Notes: a model not told the origin generated them from the sequence alone. 64,000 bases of DNA from Bacillota bacterium (GCA_023457255.1 JAEWMB010000026.1:1-64000); one strand, 5' to 3'. Counted from the stretch's first letter, positions 50,712 through 60,401 are shown. Made by a program: numbers and translations.

Positions 50712-51119
50712 ATGATTCAACAATTATCTGTATTTGTGGAAAATAAAGTTGGAAGTCTTAGAAAAGTAACAAGTGCTCTTAGCGAGAACGGTATTAATTT
50801 ACGAGCAATTTCTGTGTTTGACTCACCGGATTTTAGTATTCTGCGCATTATTGTAGATGAGCCTGATAAAGCAAAATCGGTGCTGAGTGATAAGGGATTT
50901 GCAGTAAAGGTGTCTGAGGTACTCGCTGTTGAATTAATGGATAAACCAGGGGACTTGGATCGTGTTCTTGCTATTATGGCGGAACATAATCTAAGCATCA
51001 ATTATATTTATTCCTTTGTACTTCGTGGAGAAAAGGCACCCTTGATGATATTAAACCTTAATGATATGAAGAAAGCGGAAGTAGTGTTACGTGAAAATAA
51101 TGTGTGTGTAATCGAATAA
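50712..51119 (+). CDS. Tandem ACT-domain protein
   Basis: A 135-residue protein of two ACT domains (about 1-68 and 69-135), each a ferredoxin-like amino-acid-binding fold. The first opens IQQLSVFVENKVGSLRKVTSAL, the second VLAVELMDKPGDLDRVLAIMAEHN. There is no enzyme domain, so it is probably a stand-alone sensor that binds an aromatic amino acid or aryl acid and modulates partner enzymes. I chose ATG 50712 because GAGGG lies five bases away; ATG 50700 is upstream and poorly placed. It lies between iorB and paaK, and another paralogue follows paaK. Confidence 0.87.
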   Translation: MIQQLSVFVENKVGSLRKVTSALSENGINLRAISVFDSPDFSILRIIVDEPDKAKSVLSDKGFAVKVSEVLAVELMDKPGDLDRVLAIMAEHNLSINYIYSFVLRGEKAPLMILNLNDMKKAEVVLRENNVCVIE

Positions 51120-51138
51120 TCGCCAGGAGGAAACACGA

Positions 51139-52437
51139 ATGATTTGGAATGAGGCAAAGGAGTGTATGAGCCGTGAGGAGATTCAAAATCTCCAAAGTAA
51201 ACGTCTGGTAAAGATGGTAGACCGTGTGTATCATAATGTAGAATTCTATCGAAAGAAAATGCAGGCTATGGGCCTGGAGCCGGGAGATATTAGGGGAATC
51301 GAGGATTTAAACAAGCTTCCGTTTACTACAAAATCGGATCTTCGTGATAATTACCCCTTTGGACTTTTTGCAATTCCTCAATCGGAAATTGTACGTGTTC
51401 ATGCTTCTTCCGGTACAACAGGCAAAGCAACCGTAGTCGGATACTCGAGAAGAGACATTGAAAATTGGCAGGAATGCGTAGCAAGAGTATTAGCGATGGT
51501 GGGATTAGGAAAAGAGGATAAGATACAGGTTTCTTATGGATATGGTCTATTTACCGGTGGGTTAGGATTACATTATGGTGCGGAAAATTTAGGTGCGACT
51601 GTTATCCCGATGTCCTCTGGAAACACTAAAAAACAAATTACCATGATGGAGGATTTTGGTTGTACCGCAATTGCATGTACTCCCTCCTACTTATTACATA
51701 TTATCGAGGGATTGGAAGAAGAGGGGGCGATTGACCGCATTCAATTAAAGGCAGCAATTTGTGGTGCCGAGCCATGGACAGAGAACATGAGAAAAGAAAT
51801 TGAAGCTCGTCTTCACATTAATGCACATGATATCTATGGACTTAGTGAGGTAATGGGACCAGGGGTAGCAGCAGACTGTGAATATCATACGGGGCTTCAT
51901 GTGTATGAAGATCATTTTATTCCGGAGATTTTAAATCCGGATACCTTAGAGCCTTGCAAACATGGAGAGATAGGTGAGCTGGCTTTTACAACGATTACAA
52001 AGGAAGCATTACCACTATTTCGTTATCGCACGAAGGACTTAACCAGCATAAATTATGAAAAGTGTGAATGCGGAAGAACACTTGCTAGAATTTCACGCTT
52101 CAAAGGACGTACCGATGATATGTTAATTATACGCGGAGTTAACGTCTTTCCATCGCAGGTTGAGACAGCCCTTTTAGAGCTTGGAGAAACAAGTCCGCAT
52201 TATTTGATGATTGTTGACAGAGTAAATCATCAGGATATCCTGGAAGTATGGGTGGAAGTAGAAGAGCGTTTCTTCTCCGATGAGATTAAGGAATTGGAAC
52301 ACCTTACCGTTAAAATTGCACATGTATTGCAGCAGGCGTTAAGTCTTTCGGTTAAGGTTAAACTAGTGGAACCAAAGACTATAGAAAGAAGTGAAGGAAA
52401 GGCAAAACGAGTGATTGACAAGCGTAAATTAGTCTAA
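51139..52437 (+). CDS. paaK: Phenylacetate-CoA ligase (second paralogue)
   Basis: A 432-residue adenylate-forming enzyme like the copy at 44.3 kb. Motifs: VRVHASSGTTGKATVVGYS, DIYGLSEVMGPGVAADCEY, LFRYRTKDLTSI, GRTDDMLIIRGVNVFPSQVE and EGKAKRVIDKR. In this operon it can run in reverse, converting the aryl-acetyl-CoA from IorAB to aryl-acetate with ATP gain, or activate aryl-acetates. ATG 51139 follows CAGGAGG, 19 bp after the ACT gene. Placement between two ACT proteins suggests feedback control by aromatic compounds. Confidence 0.94.
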   Translation: MIWNEAKECMSREEIQNLQSKRLVKMVDRVYHNVEFYRKKMQAMGLEPGDIRGIEDLNKLPFTTKSDLRDNYPFGLFAIPQSEIVRVHASSGTTGKATVVGYSRRDIENWQECVARVLAMVGLGKEDKIQVSYGYGLFTGGLGLHYGAENLGATVIPMSSGNTKKQITMMEDFGCTAIACTPSYLLHIIEGLEEEGAIDRIQLKAAICGAEPWTENMRKEIEARLHINAHDIYGLSEVMGPGVAADCEYHTGLHVYEDHFIPEILNPDTLEPCKHGEIGELAFTTITKEALPLFRYRTKDLTSINYEKCECGRTLARISRFKGRTDDMLIIRGVNVFPSQVETALLELGETSPHYLMIVDRVNHQDILEVWVEVEERFFSDEIKELEHLTVKIAHVLQQALSLSVKVKLVEPKTIERSEGKAKRVIDKRKLV

Positions 52438-52450
52438 AGGAGGTTTTACT

Positions 52451-52876
52451 TTGGCAATAAAACAATTATCCGTATTTATTGAAAACAGGACAGGAAGATT
52501 GGAAAAGGTTACAGAAACCCTAAAGGAAAATGGAATTAACATTGCCTCCATGAGTTTGGCGGATACGAGTGAATATGGTCTGCTCCGTATGATCGTGTCA
52601 AATCCAACGCAAGCGAAGAAAGTTTTAAAGGAAGCTGGTTTTTCCGCGATGCTGACCGATGTACTGGCAGTTAAGCTGCCAAATAAAATTGGGATGCTGC
52701 ATGAGTTATTAAAGGTATTGGAGGATGTTAATATTGAATACATGTATGCGTTAGCTACAAACGAGAATGCTTCGATGGTAATTAAAATCTCTGATCTTGA
52801 AGCAGGAAAACAGTCCTTAGCAAAGTTTGGATTCGAGCTTGTTCCGGAAGAAGCTGCATATAAAATTAATGAATAA
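52451..52876 (+). CDS. Tandem ACT-domain protein (second copy)
   Basis: A 141-residue two-ACT protein paralogous to the one at 50.7 kb: IKQLSVFIENRTGRLEKVTETL in the first domain and VLAVKLPNKIGMLHELLKVLEDV in the second. The start is TTG 52451 with AAGGAGG eight bases upstream, an unusual start codon but with a very strong ribosome site. It closes the ior operon, 13 bp after paaK. Duplicate sensors in one operon may form a heteromer or respond to different ligands. Confidence 0.87.
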   Translation: MAIKQLSVFIENRTGRLEKVTETLKENGINIASMSLADTSEYGLLRMIVSNPTQAKKVLKEAGFSAMLTDVLAVKLPNKIGMLHELLKVLEDVNIEYMYALATNENASMVIKISDLEAGKQSLAKFGFELVPEEAAYKINE

Positions 52877-52893
52877 TAAACAAATTATTCACT

Positions 52894-52931
52894 TACTCCC
52901 ATAGGAATTCATCTCCTATGGGAGTATTTTG
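52894..52931 (+). terminator. Terminator of the ior operon
   Basis: TACTCCCATAGGA (52894-52906) and TCCTATGGGAGTA (52914-52926) form a perfect 13-bp stem followed by TTTTG. Confidence 0.88.
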
Positions 52932-53095
52932 TAGGAAATCTATGTGATTTTATAATATAAAGATTGACTTTTCAGCAGCTTGTCTATTATTCTAGTAATC
53001 AGTGAGAAAAGTAAAAAATGCCGGTTGTATTTACAAAAAAAGGTGTTTATGACATGTGCGTCCGGCAAATGAACTTTGATTGAGAGGGTATGGTC

Positions 53096-53467
53096 TTGAA
53101 AAAAAAAGATATTATTTTACTGTTAGTATTGTTAGCGATTGCAGGTGTAAGTTTTCTGGCATATTGGTTGATGTCGGGTGAAGTGGGTAAAAATGGCAAG
53201 GTTACCGTTAGTATGGAGGGAAGGATCTTCGGTACGTATTCCCTCTATAAAAACCAAACTGTAACCATACCTGGAAGACTAGGAGATAACATCTTAGAAA
53301 TAAAAGATGGCTATGCAAAAATGAAAAGTGCCGAATGTCCGGATCAGGTTTGTGTAAACCATACAGCAATTCACAACAAAAACGAGATGATTATTTGTTT
53401 ACCAAATGAGATTATCGTGGAAATAAGTGAAGGGGAAGAGTCAAAGACAGATGCCATAGCGCAATAA
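53096..53467 (+). CDS. NusG domain II-containing exported protein
   Basis: A 123-residue protein with one N-terminal membrane helix (DIILLLVLLAIAGVSFLAYWL) and a beta-barrel NusG-II-like domain outside (KVTVSMEGRIFGTYSLYKNQTVTIP ... NILEIKDGYAKMKSAECPDQVCV). The CPDQVCVNH motif with two cysteines is conserved in this family, often found beside electron-transport or thiol proteins. Function is unknown. I chose TTG 53096 because GAGAGGG lies seven bases upstream; ATG 53090 would sit only one base from it. A terminator follows immediately. Confidence 0.8.
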   Translation: MKKKDIILLLVLLAIAGVSFLAYWLMSGEVGKNGKVTVSMEGRIFGTYSLYKNQTVTIPGRLGDNILEIKDGYAKMKSAECPDQVCVNHTAIHNKNEMIICLPNEIIVEISEGEESKTDAIAQ

Positions 53468-53488
53468 AAAATAGGAAATATACGGGAT

Positions 53489-53523
53489 ACTCTTAAAATC
53501 TGTGGATTTTAAGAGTTTTTTTA
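53489..53523 (+). terminator. Terminator
   Basis: ACTCTTAAAATC (53489-53500) and GATTTTAAGAGT (53505-53516) with loop TGTG, followed by TTTTTTTAT. The rest of the gap to 53769 is AT-rich with no gene seen. Confidence 0.9.
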
Positions 53524-53769
53524 TGCATCTTAAGTTTTATGAAACAAATATAAAACCAGATACTATAGGACAGGTAGATAATCCTAAGGAAATTTATTCT
53601 CAAACAATAATTATGATAAACTTGCAAATAATATGTCTATAGAATTTATTAATAGTATTTCATAGACATATCAATTTCAACAAGAGAATATCTGGCAATT
53701 ATGAATAATAATAAAAAGATGCCCGGTCTTCTACTATCTCATGCCAATGTCGTATGAAAGGAGGCTGAT

Positions 53770-55167
53770 ATGAATAGACAAAATCCTATAACAATGAAGT
53801 ACTTGCAATTAGTACTTCTCTTTCTTCTGTCTATTGGAATGATGGCTTGTTCCAAAAAAAATGATAAAAATAAGGAAGAGGCAATATCTCCGGATTCTAT
53901 TTATCAGGAGATAGGAAATACTCAAGTAATAAAGGAGTTTAATGGAGTAGCCAACATCTCTGTATACTACCCGAAAGTAGGACAAGAAGCAGTTGACCAA
54001 AAGATTTCAGAATATATGAATACGATTGTGACTGACTTTAAAAACGAAATTAAGTCAAAGCAAGAGCAGGGAGAAGTTTCCTTTCAGTATGCTCCAAGGC
54101 TTACGGTCCAATATGAAACTTATGCTTCTTATCCGAATATCTGCAGCATTAAATTCCGTATTTTGGAGGGGATGCCTTGGGAAGAGAAGAAGAGGGATTA
54201 TATTCGAACATTGTGCTTTCAAGTGGAGGAAGGCAAGAGTTTAGATGTAGGTGATATCATATCAAACGCTTCTTTGCAAGACTTTTATGATCAAATAATT
54301 CATCAATTAAAAACCAAAGAAATCTATGGAAAGTATTTGGATGAAGATATGATAGAAAGCATGGTTATGGATGCCGTACAAAATGGTATGCAATTTACAT
54401 TGACGAAAGAGAATATTACGTTATACTTTCCAAAGTTTGATCTGCTAAGCGGGTTATCCTTTTCTCCTACAACTTCCCTGGCAATCACCGCAATATCGGA
54501 AAACCTGAGCTTGGATGAACAAGGAAAACTATTATCACGCCGGAAAATCAATCCGGATAAACCGATGATTGCGTTAACCTTTGATGATGGGCCTCATGAT
54601 ATTTATACAGCGAGAATTTTAGACAGCCTGAAAGAATATGGTGGAAAAGCTACCTTTTTTGTATTAGGAAAACGGGTGAATAGTCATAGTAAAATATTAA
54701 ACCGTATGCTAAAGGAAGGCAGTGAAATTGGGAATCATTCATATTCTCACCCATTGCTGACTACTTCCACAGTAGATAAAATAAAGCAAGAAATTTCAAG
54801 AACCCAAGAAGCTATCTTTCAGTGTACAGGATATACACCAAAGCTTGTACGGCCTACCTACGGTGCAGTAAACCAAACCGTGCGGGCTGCTATTCATTAT
54901 CCGATGATTGAATGGTCGGTAGATACGGAAGACTGGAAAACTCGTAATGTGGATAGCATAGTGAAAGAAGCAATGAAAGGTGCAAAAGACGGTGCGATTA
55001 TATTAATGCATGATATCTACCCAACGACGGCAGCGGCGGCTGAAAAAATTATACAAAGACTAACGAAGGAAGGTTATCAATTGGTTACAATTTCAGAGAT
55101 GTTTGAATACCGAGGAAACGGTCTGAATGCAGGGAGAGAGTATTTTTCATCAAAATACAGCAGATAA
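53770..55167 (+). CDS. Polysaccharide deacetylase lipoprotein
   Basis: A 465-residue surface enzyme that removes acetyl groups from cell-wall or extracellular polysaccharide. A lipoprotein signal (LVLLFLLSIGMMAC, Cys at about 27) anchors it. Residues about 50-250 resemble the DUF3298/4163-type accessory domain. The NodB catalytic domain runs from about 268: IALTFDDGPHD (metal aspartate and base), EIGNHSYSHP (two metal histidines), RPTYGAVN, VDTEDWKTRN and ILMHDIY. All catalytic residues appear intact. ATG 53770 follows AAAGGAGG. It is a single gene with its own terminator. Confidence 0.92.
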   Translation: MNRQNPITMKYLQLVLLFLLSIGMMACSKKNDKNKEEAISPDSIYQEIGNTQVIKEFNGVANISVYYPKVGQEAVDQKISEYMNTIVTDFKNEIKSKQEQGEVSFQYAPRLTVQYETYASYPNICSIKFRILEGMPWEEKKRDYIRTLCFQVEEGKSLDVGDIISNASLQDFYDQIIHQLKTKEIYGKYLDEDMIESMVMDAVQNGMQFTLTKENITLYFPKFDLLSGLSFSPTTSLAITAISENLSLDEQGKLLSRRKINPDKPMIALTFDDGPHDIYTARILDSLKEYGGKATFFVLGKRVNSHSKILNRMLKEGSEIGNHSYSHPLLTTSTVDKIKQEISRTQEAIFQCTGYTPKLVRPTYGAVNQTVRAAIHYPMIEWSVDTEDWKTRNVDSIVKEAMKGAKDGAIILMHDIYPTTAAAAEKIIQRLTKEGYQLVTISEMFEYRGNGLNAGREYFSSKYSR

Positions 55168-55180
55168 TTTTATGAGAATA

Positions 55181-55241
55181 GAAAGTGAGAGAGTGGAAGC
55201 CTTTCTTTTGTTTAGGAAAGGATTTTCACTTTCTTTTTTTC
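55181..55241 (+). terminator. Terminator of the deacetylase gene
   Basis: GAAAGTGA (55181-55188) pairs with TCACTTTC (55226-55233), with an inner CCTTTC/GAAAGG stem, followed by TTTTTTTC. Confidence 0.78.
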
Positions 55242-55392
55242 GTAATTTCTGTAAGATTGGCTGCAACCTTAACATTATTTTTAAGCTGATTGGGGTATTG
55301 GAGCTCACTACTTAATGGGAATGTTATAATTTATGGAATCGCTTTATCAAATAATAAATTCTCAGGAAGAATAGTTGATTGTCATAAACTAT

Positions 55393-55443
55393 ATTAGATA
55401 AACATCTAATGTAATTGACAATATAGATAGGTATTTGTATAAT
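55393..55443 (+). promoter_or_regulatory. Promoter and dyad of the ArsR/ABC operon
   Basis: TTGACA (55415-55420), 17-bp spacer, TATAAT (55438-55443). Immediately upstream lies ATTAGAT-AAAC-ATCTAAT (55393-55410), a perfect dyad. It may be the operator of the regulator encoded next. Confidence 0.75.
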
Positions 55444-55538
55444 GTAAAATATATTACAAAAAATTGTGAATACTACTTGAAGTTAAATACCATGATGTGG
55501 ATAACTGTTTTGAGGTAGAGTTTAGGAGGAATTCTGTA

Positions 55539-56612
55539 ATGCCGGATAAAGACTTCATAACCACACCAGACTTTCTTGAAGAAGCAATCCATTGCTATAC
55601 TATGAAAGAAGATAAGTTTGAGATTTTGAATAATTATGAGAAATTTGGTATGACACGGGAAGAAATGCAGGATTATATCCAACCGGTTCAAGATTTTTGT
55701 AAACAAGTACAGGATCAATTTAGTGTTTTGATAGAAGGATTTCCAAAACTAAAAGCCTTGCTCAAATTAACCGATACAGAGACGCAGGAAGGTTCTATTT
55801 TGTTGATTTATTATCGAAATTTATTAAGAATAGATCAGGAGTTTGGGGAATTTACCAGAGAGGACCTGGCGTTTCTTTCTATGCTAAATAGAGACCAGTA
55901 TTCTGAGGCAATAACAGACGAGAAAGTGTATGTTAAGGATGTAACCGGATTAATTTATTTTTTGGATGGTCAAAATCTTGATGATGCATATAAGATGCGA
56001 TTAATTAGTTTATATATGGACCGTAAGTTAATCAAGAATCAATTAATGAAATTAAAGGATATTGTACAGGACTTGGTACAGAAAGCTTACCTTCCTGTTA
56101 ATCATTTAGTAGAAGCAGAACTAGTGCGTATGAAGGAACCGGATTATTTGGACGAAGTTTTAAAAGAATCCGTTCGTATTTCTATGGAACATGGAAAAAA
56201 GTTTATTTTAATACCCAGTATCAGTCAATATAATGCACTTGGTATGGAATATATTGATGGAACCTACTATTTTTATGTCGGTATCTATTTGGTAGAGTTA
56301 GTGAAGAGAGGAAATCAAAATAGATTTAATGATGCACAGCTTGCCGCAGATTTAAAGGCAATCAGCGATACAACAAGGTTAAAAATTCTTCATATGTTGT
56401 CCAGGAAACGTATGTATATTCAAGAAATGGCGGAAAATCTAAAGCTAACGCCGGCAACGGTATCGCACCATATTAATATTTTGTTATCGGAGGGATATGT
56501 ATTGCTGACCGTGGATGCATCAAAGTCTAAGAAGGTATATTATGAGCTGAATCAAGAGAAATTGGAGGGTTTAAGTACATCGATCTTAAATCTTTCTAAT
56601 AAATATTATTAA
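55539..56612 (+). CDS. ArsR-type regulator with long N-terminal domain
   Basis: A 357-residue regulator. The C-terminal 90 residues form an ArsR winged helix (LKAISDTTRLKILHMLSRKRMYIQEMAENLKLTPATVSHHINILLSEGYVLL). The first 260 residues are an unrecognised, mostly helical sensing domain. Typical ArsR repressors are about 100 residues, so this is a large fused version. ATG 55539 follows TAGGAGGA; the open frame to 55497 is not needed. It precedes two ABC exporter genes by 11 bp, so it probably controls their expression by binding the exported compound or a related signal. Confidence 0.85.
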   Translation: MPDKDFITTPDFLEEAIHCYTMKEDKFEILNNYEKFGMTREEMQDYIQPVQDFCKQVQDQFSVLIEGFPKLKALLKLTDTETQEGSILLIYYRNLLRIDQEFGEFTREDLAFLSMLNRDQYSEAITDEKVYVKDVTGLIYFLDGQNLDDAYKMRLISLYMDRKLIKNQLMKLKDIVQDLVQKAYLPVNHLVEAELVRMKEPDYLDEVLKESVRISMEHGKKFILIPSISQYNALGMEYIDGTYYFYVGIYLVELVKRGNQNRFNDAQLAADLKAISDTTRLKILHMLSRKRMYIQEMAENLKLTPATVSHHINILLSEGYVLLTVDASKSKKVYYELNQEKLEGLSTSILNLSNKYY

Positions 56613-56623
56613 GGGAGGATCTA

Positions 56624-58474
56624 ATGGAATCTGAGTCAAAGTATCCAGTTTTTCAAACAATTGGTAAGATGCTTGCAAATGTGAAACAGCAAAATAAAGC
56701 ACTTTATGTATGGCTGGCTGTTTACACAATTGCAGCAGCAATTTATCCGTTTTTTGGAATAGTATTGCCAAAATTATTAATAGAGGAGCTTGTGTTAGGT
56801 GATTTAGCGAGTGTTGAAACAGTCATCCTTATTATTATAGGCTATCTGCTCCTTGCTTCCATAGTAGGATTTATAAAAAGCTATACCTCAAACTGTGCTT
56901 ATCCGAGAATTACCAGGCTTCGTATTGATTATATCGGTGAAATTTTCGATAAGATAGTAAGTGCCGACTACCAGCATATGGAAGACTCAACCTTCTTTGA
57001 TAAAAATGACAGGGCAATGGAAGCGACAAGTTCGAACGGCAATGGTGTAGAAGGAGTATATCACAAACTATTTGATATTCCTGCGGTTGTAATATCAATT
57101 ATTGTACTTGTTGTTTTAATCGGCACGGTAAACCCTCTTATTTTACTGGGATTGCTGGTGAACCTTTTTGTTACGGTTTATATCAGCAGAAAAGTACATA
57201 AGTATGAATATAAGCGAAAAGAACAGCTAGCAAAGGCGGATCGTAAAAAACGTTATTATTATCAGACGACCCACGATTTTTCTTATGGAAAAGATATTCG
57301 TCTCTATGGCTTGTCAGGAAGAATTCTATCAAATTATAACAAAGAGATTTATGGATATATCGCCGTCAAGAAGCAGATTTTTAATAAGGAATATGTCATG
57401 GGATTTTTAGGGCTGTTGACCTTATTGGTAAGTGATGCATTGACCTATGGTATTTTAATTAAAAAAGTAGTAGATGGCATGTCCATCGCTGATTTTTCCA
57501 TGTATCTGGCAGCAGTGGTAAGCTTGTCTGCGATGTTAAAGAATTTCTCTGAACAAATTAGCTATGTCATCAATGAAACACATTATGTTTATGATTTTTA
57601 CAACTTTTTGGACCGGGATCTGGGAGCAAAAGGCGGTGAAAATAAGGGAATTAAAGAGGATACACTAGAAATCGAGTTCGACAACGTTAGTTTTAAGTAT
57701 CCTAATACAGACCGGTATATAATAAAAGATCTTAGTTTTAAGATTCATAAAGGAGAACGTCTTGCTATCGTAGGTATTAACGGTGCAGGTAAAAGTACTA
57801 TTGTGAAATTAATGATTGGCTTGTTTGATGTTACTGAGGGAGAGATACGGATTAATCAGATACCAATCAAGCAATATGATAAAAAAGAACTTTATCATAT
57901 GTTCGCTGTTGTGTTCCAAGATATTAATATACTTGCATTTACGGTGAATGAAAATGTAGCCTGTACCTCCGAGGACATCGATGAAACTCGAGTTGCCAAG
58001 GCTCTTGACCGAGTGGGACTAACGGAAAAAATCAACGAATTACCAAAGGGCAGAGAGCAGATGATGCTAAAGATAATTGAGGCGGATGGAACGGAGTTTT
58101 CGGGTGGACAGAGTCAAAAACTCGCCATTGCGAGAGCTTTGTATAAGGACAGTGCTATGGTAATCATGGATGAGCCAACCGCTGCACTTGATGCCCTTGC
58201 CGAAGCAGGAATCTATGAGAATTTTAGTGAATTAGTCAAAGGAAAGACAGCAGTTTATATATCGCACCGTCTTGCCAGTACAAAATTTTGTGATAAAATC
58301 GCTCTTTTTGATAAAGATGGGTTAAAGGAATACGGTAATCATGAAGAATTGATGAAACTAGGTGGTTTATACAGCCATATGTTTTCTGTGCAAGGAAAGT
58401 ACTATACGGAAGGGGGGGAAAGTCGAGACGAAGACTTCTCGGCAGGGATAGATGGACTCAGTAAAGTGTTTTAA
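56624..58474 (+). CDS. ABC exporter half-transporter (membrane plus ATPase), first subunit
   Basis: A 616-residue type IV-fold ABC exporter subunit with six membrane helices in residues 25-330 and an ATPase domain from about 345. Walker A GINGAGKST, Q-loop FAVVFQDINILAF, signature FSGGQSQK, Walker B VIMDEPTAALDA, and the switch histidine in YISHR. The catalytic glutamate after Walker B is present (DEPT). ATG 56624 follows GGGAGG. It overlaps the next gene by 23 bp. It is probably half of a heterodimeric exporter for peptide, lipid or drug. Confidence 0.9.
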   Translation: MESESKYPVFQTIGKMLANVKQQNKALYVWLAVYTIAAAIYPFFGIVLPKLLIEELVLGDLASVETVILIIIGYLLLASIVGFIKSYTSNCAYPRITRLRIDYIGEIFDKIVSADYQHMEDSTFFDKNDRAMEATSSNGNGVEGVYHKLFDIPAVVISIIVLVVLIGTVNPLILLGLLVNLFVTVYISRKVHKYEYKRKEQLAKADRKKRYYYQTTHDFSYGKDIRLYGLSGRILSNYNKEIYGYIAVKKQIFNKEYVMGFLGLLTLLVSDALTYGILIKKVVDGMSIADFSMYLAAVVSLSAMLKNFSEQISYVINETHYVYDFYNFLDRDLGAKGGENKGIKEDTLEIEFDNVSFKYPNTDRYIIKDLSFKIHKGERLAIVGINGAGKSTIVKLMIGLFDVTEGEIRINQIPIKQYDKKELYHMFAVVFQDINILAFTVNENVACTSEDIDETRVAKALDRVGLTEKINELPKGREQMMLKIIEADGTEFSGGQSQKLAIARALYKDSAMVIMDEPTAALDALAEAGIYENFSELVKGKTAVYISHRLASTKFCDKIALFDKDGLKEYGNHEELMKLGGLYSHMFSVQGKYYTEGGESRDEDFSAGIDGLSKVF

Positions 58475-60233
58475 AATGTTTTTTAAACTATCTTGGAAGA
58501 TCTCGCCTCTGTATATTGTGTTACTATTCTTTAATACATTGGCTTCAAGCGGGCAGATATTAATTAATGTGATTTTACCAAAATTCTTAATAGATGAATT
58601 GCTGGGGGATAAGCAAACGGAACGCTTATTGCTCGTTGGTGGAATTATTGTGCTTTCGAATTTATTCTTTGTATGGCTAACCATGACAATGAAGCGTGTG
58701 ATGGACGAAAAAGGAATCTTTATGAGAGAAAAGATGAATCATCTAATGTCAGAAAAGATTATGAAGGTGGAATACTCTTATCTGGAAAATCCCTATTATT
58801 TAGATTTAAAGGAAAGAGCAGTATTTGCATCAAATAATCAATCGGCGATGGAGAATCTTATTCTCAGTGTTGGTAAATTATGGAACAGCATTGTCACATT
58901 AATAGGGCTTTTAGCAGTTATATTTTCTTTAAGCTTAGGGTTGGTCCTATTTTTATTTGTTACAATAATAACCACCTTTATAGCACAAAAGAAATTCATG
59001 GAGTATCAGCAAAATTTCTTCCGTGAGATTATACCTGTGAATCGTAAGTATGGATATTATGTTGGGCTGGCCTATAATGATAAATTACAAAAAGATATAA
59101 GATTATACGGAATGAGCCCAATGTTAACCAAACGTGTCAGACAGTATAATGATGAAATAAACGTATGGTTTACAAAGTATTATACGGCTCAAGGGAAATA
59201 TGTCGGACTGTTAAGTATTGTCAATGACTTGCAGGCGGCAATAACATATGGATATGTTGGAATCAGAGTAATTACCAACTGGTTTGGAACAAAAATTGGA
59301 ATAGGTTCCTTTACAATGTATGTATCTGCAGCAATCAAATTTACATCTTCGGTTATGTCACTGGGAGAAGAGGTCATGAAGGTAACCCAATTCTTAGGAT
59401 ACTTACATCCCTTTATGGAATTTATGGATTTGCCTGAGGAAGAAAAAATCGGAGGGGAGTTACCTTTTCAAGGTAATGTGGAATCAATCCGTTTTGAACA
59501 TGTGACATTTCAGTATCCGGGCAGTGAGAAGCAGGTATTAAAGGATATCAGTTTTGAGATTAAAAAGGGTGAGAAGATATCAATTGTAGGGTTGAATGGA
59601 GCCGGGAAAACGACATTAATCAAATTACTTTGCAGATTATACCGTCCAACCGAAGGAAAGATTTATATCAATGGGCATGATATTTTTGAATATGAACATA
59701 AAAGTTATAGGCAGAGTATGGCTGCTGTTTTTCAGGATTATCGCTTGTTTGCTTTTACGATGGAAGAAAATATTACTTGTAGAAAGCTGCAGGAGGATAC
59801 AAAAAAGGCATCGGAGTTATTAGACAAAGTTGGGTTAAAAGAAAAAGTAGAAGCCTTACCAAATGGTATTCATTCTTTATTCGGTAAGTCATATGACGAA
59901 GAGGGAATTGAAATGTCTGGCGGTGAAAGTCAAAAGGTTGCAATTGCCAGGGCTCTGTATAAGGAAGCCTCCTTAATTATCCTTGATGAACCTACCAGTG
60001 CACTTGACCCGCTTGCTGAAGCTGAAATCTATGAGAACTTCAATCATTTGGTGGGTGATAAGACAGCACTTTATATCTCACACCGAATGTCAAGCAGTGT
60101 GTTTTGTGATAAAATTTTAGTTATCGATGGTGGTGTGATTTCTGATTATGACAGTCATGCAAAATTAATGGAGAAACAAGATAGTTTATATTACAAGCTA
60201 TTTCGTTCACAAGCTATTAACTATTCGAGTTAG
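58452..60233 (+). CDS. ABC exporter half-transporter, second subunit
   Basis: A 593-residue partner of the preceding exporter with the same layout. Walker A GLNGAGKTT, Q-loop AAVFQDYRLFAF, signature MSGGESQK, Walker B LIILDEPTSALDP, switch histidine in YISHRMS. The catalytic glutamate is present here too, so neither ATP site shows the usual degenerate pattern. The ATG at 58452 lies inside the end of the first subunit gene, so translation is coupled. The transported compound is unknown; no precursor peptide gene was found nearby. Confidence 0.9.
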   Translation: MDSVKCFKMFFKLSWKISPLYIVLLFFNTLASSGQILINVILPKFLIDELLGDKQTERLLLVGGIIVLSNLFFVWLTMTMKRVMDEKGIFMREKMNHLMSEKIMKVEYSYLENPYYLDLKERAVFASNNQSAMENLILSVGKLWNSIVTLIGLLAVIFSLSLGLVLFLFVTIITTFIAQKKFMEYQQNFFREIIPVNRKYGYYVGLAYNDKLQKDIRLYGMSPMLTKRVRQYNDEINVWFTKYYTAQGKYVGLLSIVNDLQAAITYGYVGIRVITNWFGTKIGIGSFTMYVSAAIKFTSSVMSLGEEVMKVTQFLGYLHPFMEFMDLPEEEKIGGELPFQGNVESIRFEHVTFQYPGSEKQVLKDISFEIKKGEKISIVGLNGAGKTTLIKLLCRLYRPTEGKIYINGHDIFEYEHKSYRQSMAAVFQDYRLFAFTMEENITCRKLQEDTKKASELLDKVGLKEKVEALPNGIHSLFGKSYDEEGIEMSGGESQKVAIARALYKEASLIILDEPTSALDPLAEAEIYENFNHLVGDKTALYISHRMSSSVFCDKILVIDGGVISDYDSHAKLMEKQDSLYYKLFRSQAINYSS

Positions 60234-60310
60234 CTGAAACTTATCGCGGCATGTGCATTCTGCGGAGCATTTTATCCTATAAGACGAACTTTCCTATACA
60301 ATAAAACAAT

Positions 60311-60347
60311 AAAAAAAGGTGTCTAGCATAGCTAGACACCTTTTTAT
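60311..60347. terminator. Bidirectional terminator between convergent genes
   Basis: AAAAAGGTGTCTAGC (60313-60327) and GCTAGACACCTTTTT (60331-60345) form a perfect 15-bp stem with loop ATA. Confidence 0.92.
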
Positions 60348-60401
60348 TTTTAACAATAATAATACATTTTTCTATTAAAGAATCCTATGAAAATAGTTCC
60401 A

